Source: Chersky-840 sp050011815
Lineage (GTDB): Bacteria > Actinomycetota > Acidimicrobiia > Acidimicrobiales > UBA8190
Assembly: GCA_050011815.1 (NCBI GenBank)
Contig: JBEKIJ010000005.1
Coordinates: 1-64,000 of the forward strand
Direction of reading: 5' to 3'
Length of the DNA: 64,000 nucleotides
Below are positions 1 to 8,076 of the stretch, piece after piece. Both the position numbers and the translations under genes were made by a program. The notes under the pieces were generated by a model. The model searched no databases. It was not told the DNA's origin and saw only the letters and a list, made by a program, of their open reading frames with translations. The stretch's first letter is position 1. Every line of letters starts with the position of its first letter.

Positions 1-1491
1 GTGTACGCGCCGGGCAAGGCCGTCGCACAGCTCACCTTCGACGGCATGTTCGCGCTGCAGCACCGGGGCCAGGAGTCGGCCGGCATGGCCGTCAGCGACG
101 GCGAGACCATCACCGTCGTGCGCGACATGGGCCTGGTCACCACCGTCTTCGACGAGCGCACCATCTCGTGTCTCCCCGGCGCCCTGGCCATCGGCCACAC
201 CCGGTACTCCACCACCGGGGCCTCGGAATGGCGCAACGCCCAACCCGTGTTCCGCGCCGTGGGCCGGGCCGGGTTCGCGCTGGGCCACAACGGCAACCTG
301 ACCAACACCGCCGCCCTGGCCGAGCAGGCCGGCATGTTCCCCGGCGTGGTCGCCTCCGACAGCGATCTGGTGGCCGAGCTCCTGGCACTGCGGTTCCCGC
401 CCGCCACCCCGTGGGACGACGCCGCGCAGAACACCGACACTGAGGGGGACCTCGACGTCGCCGCGGGCCTCGGGGCGGGGCTCGACACTCCTGACGACGC
501 CCTCGAGGACGCGCTGCGCCAGGTCCTCCCCCTGCTCGAAGGGGCCTTCTCCTTCGTCCTCGTCGACGCCACCCACCTGGTGGGGGTGCGTGATCCCGCC
601 GGGCTCCGGCCCCTGTGCCTGGGCCGGCTCGGTCCCGCCGAGGCACCCGAGGGTTGGGTGCTCGGGTCCGAGACCCCCGCCCTCGACATCGTGGGCGCCA
701 CCTTCGTGCGCGAGATCGAGCCCGGAGAGATGGTCGTCGTCGACTCCAAGGGCGTACGGTTCGAACAGCTCTTCGCGGCCGAGCGCGTCGACCCCCACCT
801 GTGCATCTTCGAGTTCGTGTACTTCGCCCGCCCCGACAGCCGGCTCTACGGCCGCGAGGTGCACAGCGCCCGCCGGCGCATGGGTGAGCTCCTGGCGGGC
901 CAGGCACCGGTCGACGCCGATCTGGTCATGGGCGTGCCCGAGTCGGGCGTGCCCGCGGCGGAGGGCTACGCGCGCGCCAGCGGGATTCCCCATGGCCAGG
1001 CGTTGGTGAAGAACCGCTACATCGGCCGCACCTTCATCACGCCGGGGCAGGACGCCCGCGACGCCGGCGTGCGCCGCAAGCTCAACCCCCTGCGCGAGAA
1101 CATCGTCGGTCGGCGCATCATCGTCGTGGACGACTCCATCGTGCGGGGCACGACCCAGCGGGCCGTGGTGCGGATGCTGCGCGAGGCCGGTGCGCTCGAG
1201 GTGCACCTGCGCATCTCGTCCCCCCCGCTGGCGTGGCCCTGCTTCTACGGCATCGACATCCCCGACCGCGACCAGCTGGCCGCCGCCCAGCACACCATTC
1301 CCGAGATCGCCCAGTACCTGAACGTCGACTCGCTCGAATACCTGTCGCTCGACAACCTCGTGACCGCCATCGACGCCCCGGGAGCGGGCTTCTGCACCGC
1401 CTGTCTCACCGGGGAGTACCCCGTGCCCGTCCCCGTGCAGCTGGCCGCGGCGGGATCCGGGCGTGCCGCCCCCGCATCTGCCACCGCCTGA
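1..1491 (+). CDS. purF: amidophosphoribosyltransferase, 5' end outside window
   Basis: First committed step of purine synthesis: PRPP plus glutamine to phosphoribosylamine, in the cytoplasm. The visible 496 residues begin just inside the glutaminase domain; the N-terminal catalytic Cys (family motif CGVFG) should lie a few codons before the window. Seen: LQHRGQESAGM near residue 19, the PRPP loop VVDDSIVRGTT near residue 376, and the typical C-terminus GFCTACLTGEYP. Residues about 138-172 hold an Asp/Gly-rich insertion inside the glutaminase domain that is unusual but in frame. purM starts 1 bp after the stop, so the two are probably co-transcribed. The GTG at base 1 is an internal codon, not the start. 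Confidence 0.95.
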   Translation: MYAPGKAVAQLTFDGMFALQHRGQESAGMAVSDGETITVVRDMGLVTTVFDERTISCLPGALAIGHTRYSTTGASEWRNAQPVFRAVGRAGFALGHNGNLTNTAALAEQAGMFPGVVASDSDLVAELLALRFPPATPWDDAAQNTDTEGDLDVAAGLGAGLDTPDDALEDALRQVLPLLEGAFSFVLVDATHLVGVRDPAGLRPLCLGRLGPAEAPEGWVLGSETPALDIVGATFVREIEPGEMVVVDSKGVRFEQLFAAERVDPHLCIFEFVYFARPDSRLYGREVHSARRRMGELLAGQAPVDADLVMGVPESGVPAAEGYARASGIPHGQALVKNRYIGRTFITPGQDARDAGVRRKLNPLRENIVGRRIIVVDDSIVRGTTQRAVVRMLREAGALEVHLRISSPPLAWPCFYGIDIPDRDQLAAAQHTIPEIAQYLNVDSLEYLSLDNLVTAIDAPGAGFCTACLTGEYPVPVPVQLAAAGSGRAAPASATA

Positions 1492-1492
1492 G

Positions 1493-2608
1493 GTGAGCCC
1501 GCCCCACCCAACGAGCGCCGAGGACGCGACACCAGGGCGCGCCGGTGGCGCGACCTACGCCGGAGCGGGTGTCGACATCGCCGCGGGCGACTCGGCCGTG
1601 GCCCGCATCGGTGCGCTCGTGGCCTCCACGGCGCGGCCCGAGGTGCTCGGCGGCATCGGCGGCTTCGGGGGGAGCTTCGCCTTCGACCCGGCCCGCTTCC
1701 GCCAGCCCGTCCTCGTCTCCTCCACCGACGGGGTGGGGACCAAGTCGTACGTGGCCAGCGCGGCGGCCCGCTACGACACGATCGGGATCGACCTCGTGGC
1801 CATGTGCGTCGACGACATCGTGTGCGTGGGGGCCGAACCACTGTTCCTGCTCGACTACATCACCACCGGCAAGCTCGACCCCGACCAGATGGAACAGCTC
1901 GTGTCGGGCGTGGCGGCCGGATGCCGGGCGGCGGGCGCGGCTCTCCTCGGCGGCGAGATGGCGGAGCACCCCGGCGCGCTTCCTCCCGGCGAGTTCGACC
2001 TGGCCGGGTTCACCGTCGGCGTGGTCGAGCGCGACGCCATGTTGGGTCCCGAACGCGTGGCGGTCGGCGACGTGCTGGTGGGCCTGGTGTCACCGGGACT
2101 GCGGTGCAACGGCTACACCCTGGCCCGTCACGTCCTGTTGGAGCGGGCCGGGCTCGGTCTCGAGGACCCCGCCTGGGCCGGCGCGTCGCACACCCTCGCC
2201 GACGAGCTGCTGAAGCCGTCGGTGGTCTACGCCCCCGCCGTGCGCGCCGCGCTGGCGGCGCCCGGCTCCGACGCGACCCTCGGTGGCGCGGTGCACGCCG
2301 CCGCCCATATCACCGGGGGCGGCATCCCCGGCAACCTCGAACGCGTGCTGCGCGCCGACACCGACGCCGTGGTGGACCGGGGTGCGTGGGACGAGCCCAA
2401 GGTGTTCGGCGAGATCCGCCGGCTCGGCGACGTCGACGAGGCCGAGATGGCACGCGTGTTCAACCTCGGGATCGGCATGGTGCTCGTCGTCGACGCGGCG
2501 CGATCAAACGGCGTCGTCGACGCCCTGAGCGGCGCCGGGTGCCCGGCGGTGGTGATGGGCCGCGTCATCGAAGGCAGCGGCCGTGTCCGCATGGACGGTG
2601 GCGCGTGA
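1493..2608 (+). CDS. purM: phosphoribosylformylglycinamidine cyclo-ligase (AIR synthetase)
   Basis: Makes AIR from FGAM with ATP, the fifth step of purine synthesis. The 371-residue protein shows the PurM landmarks in order: TDGVGTKS, the GGEMAEHPG loop, and TGGGIPGNLERVL in the C-terminal half. I chose the GTG at 1493, 1 bp after the purF stop; an ATG at 1463 lies inside purF and would add ten Pro-rich residues. Residues 1-25 are Pro/Thr-rich and precede the conserved YAGAGVDIAAGD start region, so the true start could be later. The stop overlaps the pyrE start (GTGA). Confidence 0.93.
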   Translation: MSPPHPTSAEDATPGRAGGATYAGAGVDIAAGDSAVARIGALVASTARPEVLGGIGGFGGSFAFDPARFRQPVLVSSTDGVGTKSYVASAAARYDTIGIDLVAMCVDDIVCVGAEPLFLLDYITTGKLDPDQMEQLVSGVAAGCRAAGAALLGGEMAEHPGALPPGEFDLAGFTVGVVERDAMLGPERVAVGDVLVGLVSPGLRCNGYTLARHVLLERAGLGLEDPAWAGASHTLADELLKPSVVYAPAVRAALAAPGSDATLGGAVHAAAHITGGGIPGNLERVLRADTDAVVDRGAWDEPKVFGEIRRLGDVDEAEMARVFNLGIGMVLVVDAARSNGVVDALSGAGCPAVVMGRVIEGSGRVRMDGGA

Positions 2609-3153
2609 CGGTCGAGGCGCTGCGCCGCCACATCCTCGAGCACTCCGTCAAGACCGGTGACTTCGTCTTGAAGTCGGGGCGCGCCTCGAAGTGGTTCATC
2701 GACTCCAAGCAGACGGTGTGCCGTCCGGGCGGCTTGCTTCTCGTGGCCGACGCCGTGCTCGACGTGATCCCCGCCTCGACCACCGCCATCGGCGGTCTCA
2801 CCATGGGAGCCGACCCCGTGGCCTTCGTGACGGCGGGCGTGGCCGCCACCAGGGGTCGCGCCCTGAAGGCCTTCAGCGTCCGCAAGGAGGCCAAGGACCA
2901 CGGCGGCGGCGGGCGCGTGGCCGGAGCGCTCGACCCCGGGGACCAGGTGGTGGTGACCGAGGACACCGTCAGCCGGGGCACGTCGCTCCTCGAGGCGGTG
3001 CAGGTCGTGCGGGCCGAGGGCGCCGAAGTGGTGCTGGCCCTGGCGGTGGTCGACCGGGGCGGCACCGCCCGGGACATCCTCGGGGCCGAGGGCGTCACCT
3101 TCTGTGCCCTGCTCACCGCGCCTGACCTCGGGTTCGACTTCGACGGTCCCTGA
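2605..3153 (+). CDS. pyrE: orotate phosphoribosyltransferase
   Basis: Adds ribose phosphate from PRPP to orotate to give OMP (pyrimidine synthesis). The 182-residue protein has the OPRT N-terminal pattern SGRASKWFIDSKQTVCRP and a PRPP-binding loop VVVTEDTVSRGTS near residue 115; the loop has Glu-Asp where many members have Asp-Asp. The GTG start overlaps the purM stop by 4 nt (GTGA), indicating translational coupling. A pyrimidine gene translated together with purM ties the two PRPP-consuming pathways in one transcript. The small size and start match the family well. Confidence 0.88.
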   Translation: MTVEALRRHILEHSVKTGDFVLKSGRASKWFIDSKQTVCRPGGLLLVADAVLDVIPASTTAIGGLTMGADPVAFVTAGVAATRGRALKAFSVRKEAKDHGGGGRVAGALDPGDQVVVTEDTVSRGTSLLEAVQVVRAEGAEVVLALAVVDRGGTARDILGAEGVTFCALLTAPDLGFDFDGP

Positions 3154-3165
3154 CCCCTTCGAGTC

Positions 3166-3179
3166 AGCGCCTTCGCGCT
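3166..3179. terminator. small hairpin between convergent pyrE and reductase
   Basis: AGCGC-CTTC-GCGCT forms a perfect 5-bp stem in the 33-bp gap between two converging genes. There is no T-run on either side, so it is at best a weak or assisted bidirectional terminator. Confidence 0.3.
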
Positions 3180-3186
3180 CGTGCCA

Positions 3187-4578
3187 TCACGAGACGAGAT
3201 CCGCGAGGGCGGCCTCCACCGCCCGGTGAAACGTCGGGTAGGCGTAGATCATGCGCCGCAGCGTCTGCACCGGAACCTCGGCGTGGACGGCCAGGGTCAG
3301 CATCGACAGCACCTCCCCGCCGGTGGGCCCGGCCGAGGTCGCTCCCACCAGCACGCCGCGCTCGCTGTCCTCGACGAGCTTGATGAACCCCTCGTTCCCG
3401 GCCTTGTGGATCCATCCCCGCGCCGAGTCCGGGATCGGGTAGTGCCCCACCCGCACCCGCAACCCCTGGCGGCGCGCCTCCGCTTCGCTCATCCCCACCG
3501 ACCCGATCTCGGGATCGGTGAAGGTGACGCGCGGCAGCGCCCGGTAGTCGGCGGCCGGGGGGTCGTTGCCCAGGATGTCCTCGACGGCGATGTCGGCCTG
3601 GTACATGGCCACGTGGGTGAACGCCCCCACGCCGGTGACGTCCCCCACGGCCCACACCCCGTCGGTGACCCGCAGGCGCCCGTCGACGGGAATGCCGTGT
3701 CCGGTGTCGTCGATACCGATGCTCTTCACGTTGAGCCCGGCGAGGTCGGGTCGCCGCCCCGTGCACACGAGCAGCCGTTGGCCCGTGACGGGCGTGTCCC
3801 CCTCGAGCTCGACGACGAACCGCCCGTCGGCCCCCTCGTTGCCGGGTGTGCCCTCGTGGCGGACGCCGGTGATCCGGGCCGAGGTGCGGACGGTGACGCC
3901 CTCGCGACGGAGCACCTCGGCCACCGCTGCGCTCGACTCGGGCTCCTCGGCCGCCACCAGCCGGTCCCCACCCTCGACGATCACCACCTCGGCCCCGAAC
4001 CGGGCGAACACCTGGCCGAGCTCGACGCCGATGGCGCCACCCCCGATCACCACCAGCGACTCCGGGACGGTCTCGGTCTCGATGGCCTCCCGGTTGGTCC
4101 AGTACCGACCGCCCAGCTCGTCGAGTCCCGCCATGGGTGGCGTCCACGGCTTGGCCCCCGCGGCTACGACCACGGCCCGGCCCGCCTCGTAGACGTCGTC
4201 ACCCACCACCACCCGCCGGGGGCCGTCGAGCCTCCCCCACCCCCGCACGAACCGCCCGCCCTTGCCGACGAACCGGTCCACCGCCACCTTGTCGTCCCAA
4301 TCGTCGGTGGCCTCGTCGCGGATGCGCCGGGCCACGGGACCCCAGTCGGGACTGACCGTCGACGCCCCCGCCATGCCCGCCACCCGGCGCGTCTCGGCCA
4401 CCAGGTTGCCGGCCCGGATCATCATCTTGGAGGGGACACACCCCCAGTAGGGGCACTCGCCGCCCAGCAGCTTCCCCTCGATCCCCACCACCGCCAGCCC
4501 CGCCTGGGCGAGCCGACCGGCGACCTCCTCGCCGCCGGGCCCCATCCCGAGGACCACCACATCCACCTGCTCGGTCAC
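3187..4578 (-). CDS. FAD-dependent pyridine nucleotide-disulfide oxidoreductase
   Basis: A 463-residue class I flavoprotein disulfide reductase of the lipoamide dehydrogenase/mercuric reductase type. Seen: FAD motif GMGPGG at 11-16, redox pair C42-x4-C47 in GGECPYWGCVPSKM, NAD(P) motif VVIGGGAIGVELG near 175, and the dimerisation end YPTFHRAVEAAL. The C-terminus has YPTFH where classic lipoamide dehydrogenases have HxHPT, which argues against housekeeping Lpd and for a reductase of unknown disulfide. The GTG start at 4578 has GGGGAGG 7 nt upstream. It stands alone, divergent from the PNPOx-like gene. Confidence 0.85.
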   Translation of the reverse strand: MTEQVDVVVLGMGPGGEEVAGRLAQAGLAVVGIEGKLLGGECPYWGCVPSKMMIRAGNLVAETRRVAGMAGASTVSPDWGPVARRIRDEATDDWDDKVAVDRFVGKGGRFVRGWGRLDGPRRVVVGDDVYEAGRAVVVAAGAKPWTPPMAGLDELGGRYWTNREAIETETVPESLVVIGGGAIGVELGQVFARFGAEVVIVEGGDRLVAAEEPESSAAVAEVLRREGVTVRTSARITGVRHEGTPGNEGADGRFVVELEGDTPVTGQRLLVCTGRRPDLAGLNVKSIGIDDTGHGIPVDGRLRVTDGVWAVGDVTGVGAFTHVAMYQADIAVEDILGNDPPAADYRALPRVTFTDPEIGSVGMSEAEARRQGLRVRVGHYPIPDSARGWIHKAGNEGFIKLVEDSERGVLVGATSAGPTGGEVLSMLTLAVHAEVPVQTLRRMIYAYPTFHRAVEAALADLVS

Positions 4579-4681
4579 CTCTGCCTCCCCGGCCCGATCC
4601 CGGTCGGCTCGAACCTACCGGCACGTCCGAACGGCGAGGGACTGGGGCATTTCGCCTCTACCGGCGAGGGGCGCCGAAGAC

Positions 4682-4687
4682 CAAATT
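4682..4687 (+). promoter_or_regulatory. possible -10 box of PNPOx-like gene
   Basis: CAAATT differs from TANNNT in one base and ends 7 nt before the GTG at 4695. The spacing matches the leaderless starts elsewhere in this window, and no Shine-Dalgarno sequence is seen. Confidence 0.35.
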
Positions 4688-4694
4688 GGCTCCT

Positions 4695-5108
4695 GTGCTG
4701 ACCGACGGGGAGGGGCTCGAAGTCCTCGTTGCAGAGCAGTGCCTCGAGCTCTTGGACACCGCCCATCTGGGCCGCGTGGCGGTGACCATCGGCGCGGTGC
4801 CCGCCATCTTCCCCGTCCACTACCGCCTCCTCGACGGCCAGATCGTCTTCCGCACGAGGAAGGGGACCGACCTCCAGACCGGGTCGGCCAACACCGTCGT
4901 GGCCTTCGAGGCGGACACCGTCGACGCCACCTGGGAGCAGGGGTGGAGCGTGCTCGTGGTGGGCGTGGCCCGCGAGGTGACCGACACCGAGGCGCTGGCC
5001 GCGGCGTGGCACCGGGCGCCGGACCTCTGGGACGCCGGCGTCGACGCCCCCTGCATCTCCATCCTCCCCGGCTTCGTCTCCGGCCGTCGCTTCCACCGCG
5101 CCGCGTAG
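4695..5108 (+). CDS. pyridoxamine 5'-phosphate oxidase-like flavin-binding protein
   Basis: A 137-residue single-domain protein of the PNPOx-like split beta-barrel superfamily. Seen: CLELLDTAHLGRVAVTIGAV at the start, PVHYRLLDGQIVFRTRKGTD in the core and SILPGFVSGRRFHR at the end, the usual pattern of actinobacterial nitroreductase/F420- or FMN-binding small proteins. The substrate cannot be read from sequence. The GTG at 4695 is preferred because a -10-like box precedes it; a TTG at 4686 is in frame. It converges with the SDR gene. Confidence 0.75.
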   Translation: MLTDGEGLEVLVAEQCLELLDTAHLGRVAVTIGAVPAIFPVHYRLLDGQIVFRTRKGTDLQTGSANTVVAFEADTVDATWEQGWSVLVVGVAREVTDTEALAAAWHRAPDLWDAGVDAPCISILPGFVSGRRFHRAA

Positions 5109-5169
5109 GGATCAGACGGGGCGCTCGACTCGGCGTTGCAAGAGTGGAGCGGCGCGTTCGACGCCAGCG

Positions 5170-5964
5170 TCAGGAGGCGGTGGGCTCCTTGGCGTGGCCC
5201 AGGCTCACCATGAGGTCGATCCATCCCTGGAGATCGCCGTTCTTCATGTCCACGTGCGCCTTCAGGTCGGCGGGGACGAAGAACTCCACCCCGTCGGTCT
5301 GAAGGGCCTCGACGATGCCCGCCGCGCACTCCTGCGCGGTGGCGAACTCGGCACCGGGAAGGCCGGGGAGCTCACCGGGTTGGGGGATCCAGATCTCGGT
5401 GGCGATGGCCCCGGGTTGGATGAGCTTCACCTCGATGGGCGTGTCGGCCAGGTCCATGGCGGCCACCTCGGTCCACCCCGACATGGCGAATTTGGCGGCA
5501 CAGTAGGCCGATTCGTGGACGATCCCGAACCGCCCCCCGCCACTGGCCACGTTCACGATGGTCCCCGAACCCCGCTCGATCATGAGGGGCAGCACGGCCA
5601 GGTTCATGCGGATGGGCGACATGAAGTTCGTCCGCATCACCACCTCGAGGTCCTCGGGGGTGTGATCGGTCACGACCTTGCGCTTGCCCACCGCGGCGTT
5701 GTTGATGAGGCAGTCGATCGCCCCGAAGGCCGCCCAGGCGTCGTGGACGAGCGCCACGGCCGCCTCCACGTCCGACAGGTCGACGACCCACAGCCGCGAC
5801 TCCGGCGTGTGCGCCCGGCACAGGGCGAGGGTCTCCTCCAGACGCTCGGCGCGCCGCGCCGCGATCCCGACGGTGGCGCCGCGCTCGGCCAACATCGGAG
5901 CCAGAGCTTGGCCGATCCCCGACGACGCCCCTGTCACCAGGATGGTGGCGCCTTCGATCCTCAT
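5170..5964 (-). CDS. short-chain dehydrogenase/reductase
   Basis: A classical SDR of 264 residues. Seen: cofactor loop TGASSGIG at 11-18, NNAA motif in LINNAAVG, and the catalytic YxxxK as YCAAK. The usual catalytic Ser region reads VNVASGGG. The open frame runs upstream to 6192, but that part is Arg/Pro-rich and lies over the HU gene, so the ATG at 5964 (MRIEG) is the start. It is a clear paralog of the SDR at 13514-14293, sharing MRIEG, RGATVG, PESR(L/M)WV and DLSDVE. Substrate unknown. Confidence 0.85.
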   Translation of the reverse strand: MRIEGATILVTGASSGIGQALAPMLAERGATVGIAARRAERLEETLALCRAHTPESRLWVVDLSDVEAAVALVHDAWAAFGAIDCLINNAAVGKRKVVTDHTPEDLEVVMRTNFMSPIRMNLAVLPLMIERGSGTIVNVASGGGRFGIVHESAYCAAKFAMSGWTEVAAMDLADTPIEVKLIQPGAIATEIWIPQPGELPGLPGAEFATAQECAAGIVEALQTDGVEFFVPADLKAHVDMKNGDLQGWIDLMVSLGHAKEPTAS

Positions 5965-6019
5965 CGCCGTCCGCCGTTGCTGTCGCTTCCCACGAGCCCT
6001 CGCCGGAGCCCGTGAATCC

Positions 6020-6547
6020 CTACCGCCTGCGGGCGGTGGTCTTCTTGGCGGCCTTGCGTGCCGGGGCCCGCGTGGCGGTGGTGCGACGCGCCGGAGCCTT
6101 CTTGGCCGGCGCCCGGCGGGTGACGGCCTTCTTGGCGGGAGCCCGCTTCTTGGCGACCTTGCGCGCCGGAGCCGCCTTGCGAGGAGCTGCAACCGCGGCG
6201 GTCTTGCCGGCGGCGCGCACCGCCTCGTCGTTGGTCGGGAAGGCGCCCCGCTTCAGCCGGGGTGCGGTCGCCGGGGCCATCACGGCGTCCTTGAACGCCT
6301 TCACCGGAGTGATGCGGGCTTTCTTGGAGGCCTTGATGCGGATCGCTTCCCCTGTTGCCGGGTTGCGGCCCATCCGGGCGGGACGGTTGACCTTGACGAA
6401 CTTGGCGAACCCGGTGATGGCAACCGGCTCCCCCTGCGATACGACAGCGGTCACGACTTCGGTGAACCCTTCGAGGACAGCGGACGTCGTCTTGAGGTCC
6501 ACATCCGCGTGCACGGCCACCGCTTTGGCAAGCTCTCTTTTGTTCAT
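6020..6547 (-). CDS. hupB: HU-type nucleoid protein with Lys/Ala/Arg-rich tail
   Basis: A 175-residue DNA-binding protein. Residues 1-90 are an HU fold (MNKRELAKAVAVHADVD, GFAKFVKVNRPARMGRNP, the DNA-binding arm). Residues 110-175 are a disordered basic tail of repeated APAKKA/APARK units like histone H1. This two-part form is known for HupB/Hlp of mycobacteria and other actinobacteria, where it compacts DNA and binds AT-rich sites. The last codons form an inverted repeat (ACCGCC/GGCGGT at 6022-6037) over the stop codon. The upstream region carries direct repeats. Likely the main HU of the cell, as no other is in the window. Confidence 0.92.
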   Translation of the reverse strand: MNKRELAKAVAVHADVDLKTTSAVLEGFTEVVTAVVSQGEPVAITGFAKFVKVNRPARMGRNPATGEAIRIKASKKARITPVKAFKDAVMAPATAPRLKRGAFPTNDEAVRAAGKTAAVAAPRKAAPARKVAKKRAPAKKAVTRRAPAKKAPARRTTATRAPARKAAKKTTARRR

Positions 6548-6561
6548 GGCTGCCTATTGTG

Positions 6562-6591
6562 GTCTACGCGCGGGGCGACGCGCCAAACAAC
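6562..6591 (-). promoter_or_regulatory. probable hupB promoter
   Basis: Read on the - strand, TTGTTT, 18 bp, TAGACC. The expected transcript would begin about 8 nt before the ATG at 6547. An A-rich tract (two AAAAAA runs) lies further upstream near 6598-6616. Confidence 0.45.
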
Positions 6592-6687
6592 ACACGGTTT
6601 TTTCGATGTTTTTTTCGAATCACCGCCTGCGTTGCACCTTCTCTGCACGCCGCGCTCGGTGCTCTTCATCCTCGACCCTGTCGTCGT

Positions 6688-6765
6688 ACAACCGTCGATC
6701 AGTCGATCGAACAACCGTCGATCCGTCGCTGATGGGTCGCTGATGGGTCGCTGATGGGTCGCTGA
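6688..6765. repeat. direct repeats upstream of hupB
   Basis: Two copies of ACAACCGTCGATC (6688-6700 and 6711-6723, 23 bp apart) are followed by three perfect tandem copies of the 11-mer GCTGATGGGTC (6728-6738, 6739-6749, 6750-6760) and a partial fourth (GCTGA). The 11-bp period is about one DNA turn. No coding function is visible. Confidence 0.85.
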
Positions 6766-6899
6766 ACACTCGCGGAACGGTCGTGACGACAGGAATGCGG
6801 GAGCCGCTCCGGTGCACGTCGAGCGCGCGGTTTTCTCTCGGCGCGTCGGCACCCGGTCACGCGGAGCACCGACGCTCCGAGATCCACCGCCCACTCCCT

Positions 6900-6915
6900 G
6901 ATTGTGGGCACAATC
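6900..6915. promoter_or_regulatory. 16-bp palindrome, possible operator
   Basis: GATTGTG-GG-CACAATC: perfect 7-bp arms around 2 bp. The loop is too short for a transcription hairpin, so protein binding is more likely. It sits 46 bp beyond the comB stop and about 350 bp upstream of hupB. Confidence 0.4.
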
Positions 6916-6961
6916 GTTGCAGTGGTGGCGGTGTTGTCCACAGCGGCCTGGCGAGACCGGG

Positions 6962-7738
6962 CTACGAGGCTCTGAACGCTCCCTCGTGCACGACAGGCAC
7001 GGTCTCCTCGCAATCGAGCTCGGCGGCCACGTCCACGTCGGCGCCGTACCCGGCGTTGACCAGTTGCCGGGCCGAGCCGCACGACCGCAGGGCCGCCACC
7101 ACGTCGCCGGTCGCTTCGACCATCGCCACCATGGCCTGCGCCTCGGCGGACAGCCCGCAGCCCGCTGCTCGTAGGTGTCCCAGGACCGCGCCCGCTCCCA
7201 GGCCGTCCTCGAGGGCGGGGCGCAGCGACCCGTCACGCCACCTCTCGCCCGCGGCGATGATCACGGCCGGATGCGTCGACGTGCCGTACCCCCCGGCGAC
7301 GAGCCAGCGGCCGACCGCCGCCGCGTTGCGAAGGCTGGCGGCCACCACCGTGTTGTCGGTGGAGACGACGGCGGCGGCGATGGTCGACCCGTTGGGCGAC
7401 GGCATCACGAGTCGGGGCGTGACCGGGGCGGTCCGCAACACGGCAGGGGACAGGGACCACGGATTCTCGGCGGAGAGTTCCCGGCGCCGCACCACCAGTC
7501 GGGAGTCGTGCTCGGCGGCGAACTCCTGCGCCCCGGGGTCCTCCCAGCGCCGGGGGTAGACCGCCATCCCCCGGCCCGTGACCACCGTGACGGCGGTGGT
7601 GAACGACAGGACGTCGATCACCACCACACAGGCGCCGCCGCCAGCCAGATGAGCGGCCCCGACCGGTCCCCATTCGAACCGGACATCGGCGTCGGACTGC
7701 CCGAACGCCGCGCTCTGGCCCAGTTCGACCACAGTCAT
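6962..7738 (-). CDS. comB: 2-phosphosulfolactate phosphatase family protein
   Basis: A 258-residue ComB-family phosphatase. In coenzyme M makers ComB removes phosphate from 2-phosphosulfolactate; many bacteria that lack coenzyme M carry homologs of unknown substrate. Seen: VIDVLSFTTAV near residue 40, MPSPNGST in the middle, and AAGERWRDGSLRPALEDGLG near 165, all family signatures. The ATG at 7738 starts 16 bp downstream of tRNA-Phe, so it may be read through from the tRNA cluster. No other coenzyme M gene is in view, so the physiological role stays open. Confidence 0.82.
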   Translation of the reverse strand: MTVVELGQSAAFGQSDADVRFEWGPVGAAHLAGGGACVVVIDVLSFTTAVTVVTGRGMAVYPRRWEDPGAQEFAAEHDSRLVVRRRELSAENPWSLSPAVLRTAPVTPRLVMPSPNGSTIAAAVVSTDNTVVAASLRNAAAVGRWLVAGGYGTSTHPAVIIAAGERWRDGSLRPALEDGLGAGAVLGHLRAAGCGLSAEAQAMVAMVEATGDVVAALRSCGSARQLVNAGYGADVDVAAELDCEETVPVVHEGAFRAS

Positions 7739-7754
7739 CCCCCGCTCGTGCTCG

Positions 7755-7827
7755 TGGTCGGGACCGGCGTCGATCCGGTGACCTCACGCTTTTCAGGCGC
7801 GCGCTCTACCAACTGAGCTACCCGACC
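7755..7827 (-). tRNA. tRNA-Phe (GAA)
   Basis: Acceptor GGTCGGG pairs with CCCGACC, D-arm TAGCTCAGTTGGTAGAGC, anticodon loop CTGAAAA with GAA at 7794-7792, discriminator A. 73 nt; CCA is not encoded. Confidence 0.95.
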
Positions 7828-7855
7828 GCATCGCCGAGGACGGTACCCTCAGCAG

Positions 7856-7930
7856 CGGTCCTGACGGGATTTGAACCCGCGACCTCCGGCTTGACAGGCC
7901 GGCGTGCACTCCAGACTGCACCACAGGACC
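7856..7930 (-). tRNA. tRNA-Asp (GTC)
   Basis: Acceptor GGTCCTG/CAGGACC, anticodon stem CCGGC/GCCGG with CTGTCAA loop (GTC at 7895-7893), T-loop TTCAAAT, discriminator G. 75 nt; CCA is not encoded. Confidence 0.95.
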
Positions 7931-7956
7931 CCGATCAGCGTGACCCCACTTCGCTG

Positions 7957-8029
7957 CACCCCCAACGGGATTCGAACCCGTGTTACCGCCTTGAAAGGGC
8001 GGCGTCCTCGGCCACTAGACGATGGGGGC
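7957..8029 (-). tRNA. tRNA-Glu (TTC)
   Basis: Acceptor GCCCCCA with TGGGGGT (terminal G-U pair), D-arm ATCGTCTAGTGGCC, anticodon loop CTTTCAA with TTC at 7995-7993, T-arm CGGGTTCGAATCCCG. 73 nt; CCA is not encoded. First of the three-tRNA run Glu-Asp-Phe. Confidence 0.95.
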
Positions 8030-8076
8030 TGGACCGGATCAGGGCTTTGGCAGGCTATCAGGGTCCCTGCCGGCGC

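Larger units (their letters stand above)
6548..6961. other. non-coding region between hupB and comB
   Basis: This 414-bp stretch has no credible gene; open frames here are Arg-rich shadows. It holds the hupB promoter, an A/T-rich tract, direct repeats, a 16-bp palindrome (6900-6915) and one exact TTGTCCACA box (6934-6942), the actinobacterial form of the DnaA box. Confidence 0.7.

Noticed and set aside
5965..6192. N-terminal extension of the SDR frame
   Set aside because: Arg/Pro-rich, overlaps the hupB end and has no homology; the SDR fold begins at the ATG at 5964.
6688..6765. CRISPR array from short repeats
   Set aside because: Units are 11-13 bp with no spacers and no cas genes are present.
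6934..6942. Replication origin from the DnaA box
   Set aside because: Only one exact box and no dnaA/dnaN neighbours or AT-rich unwinding region.
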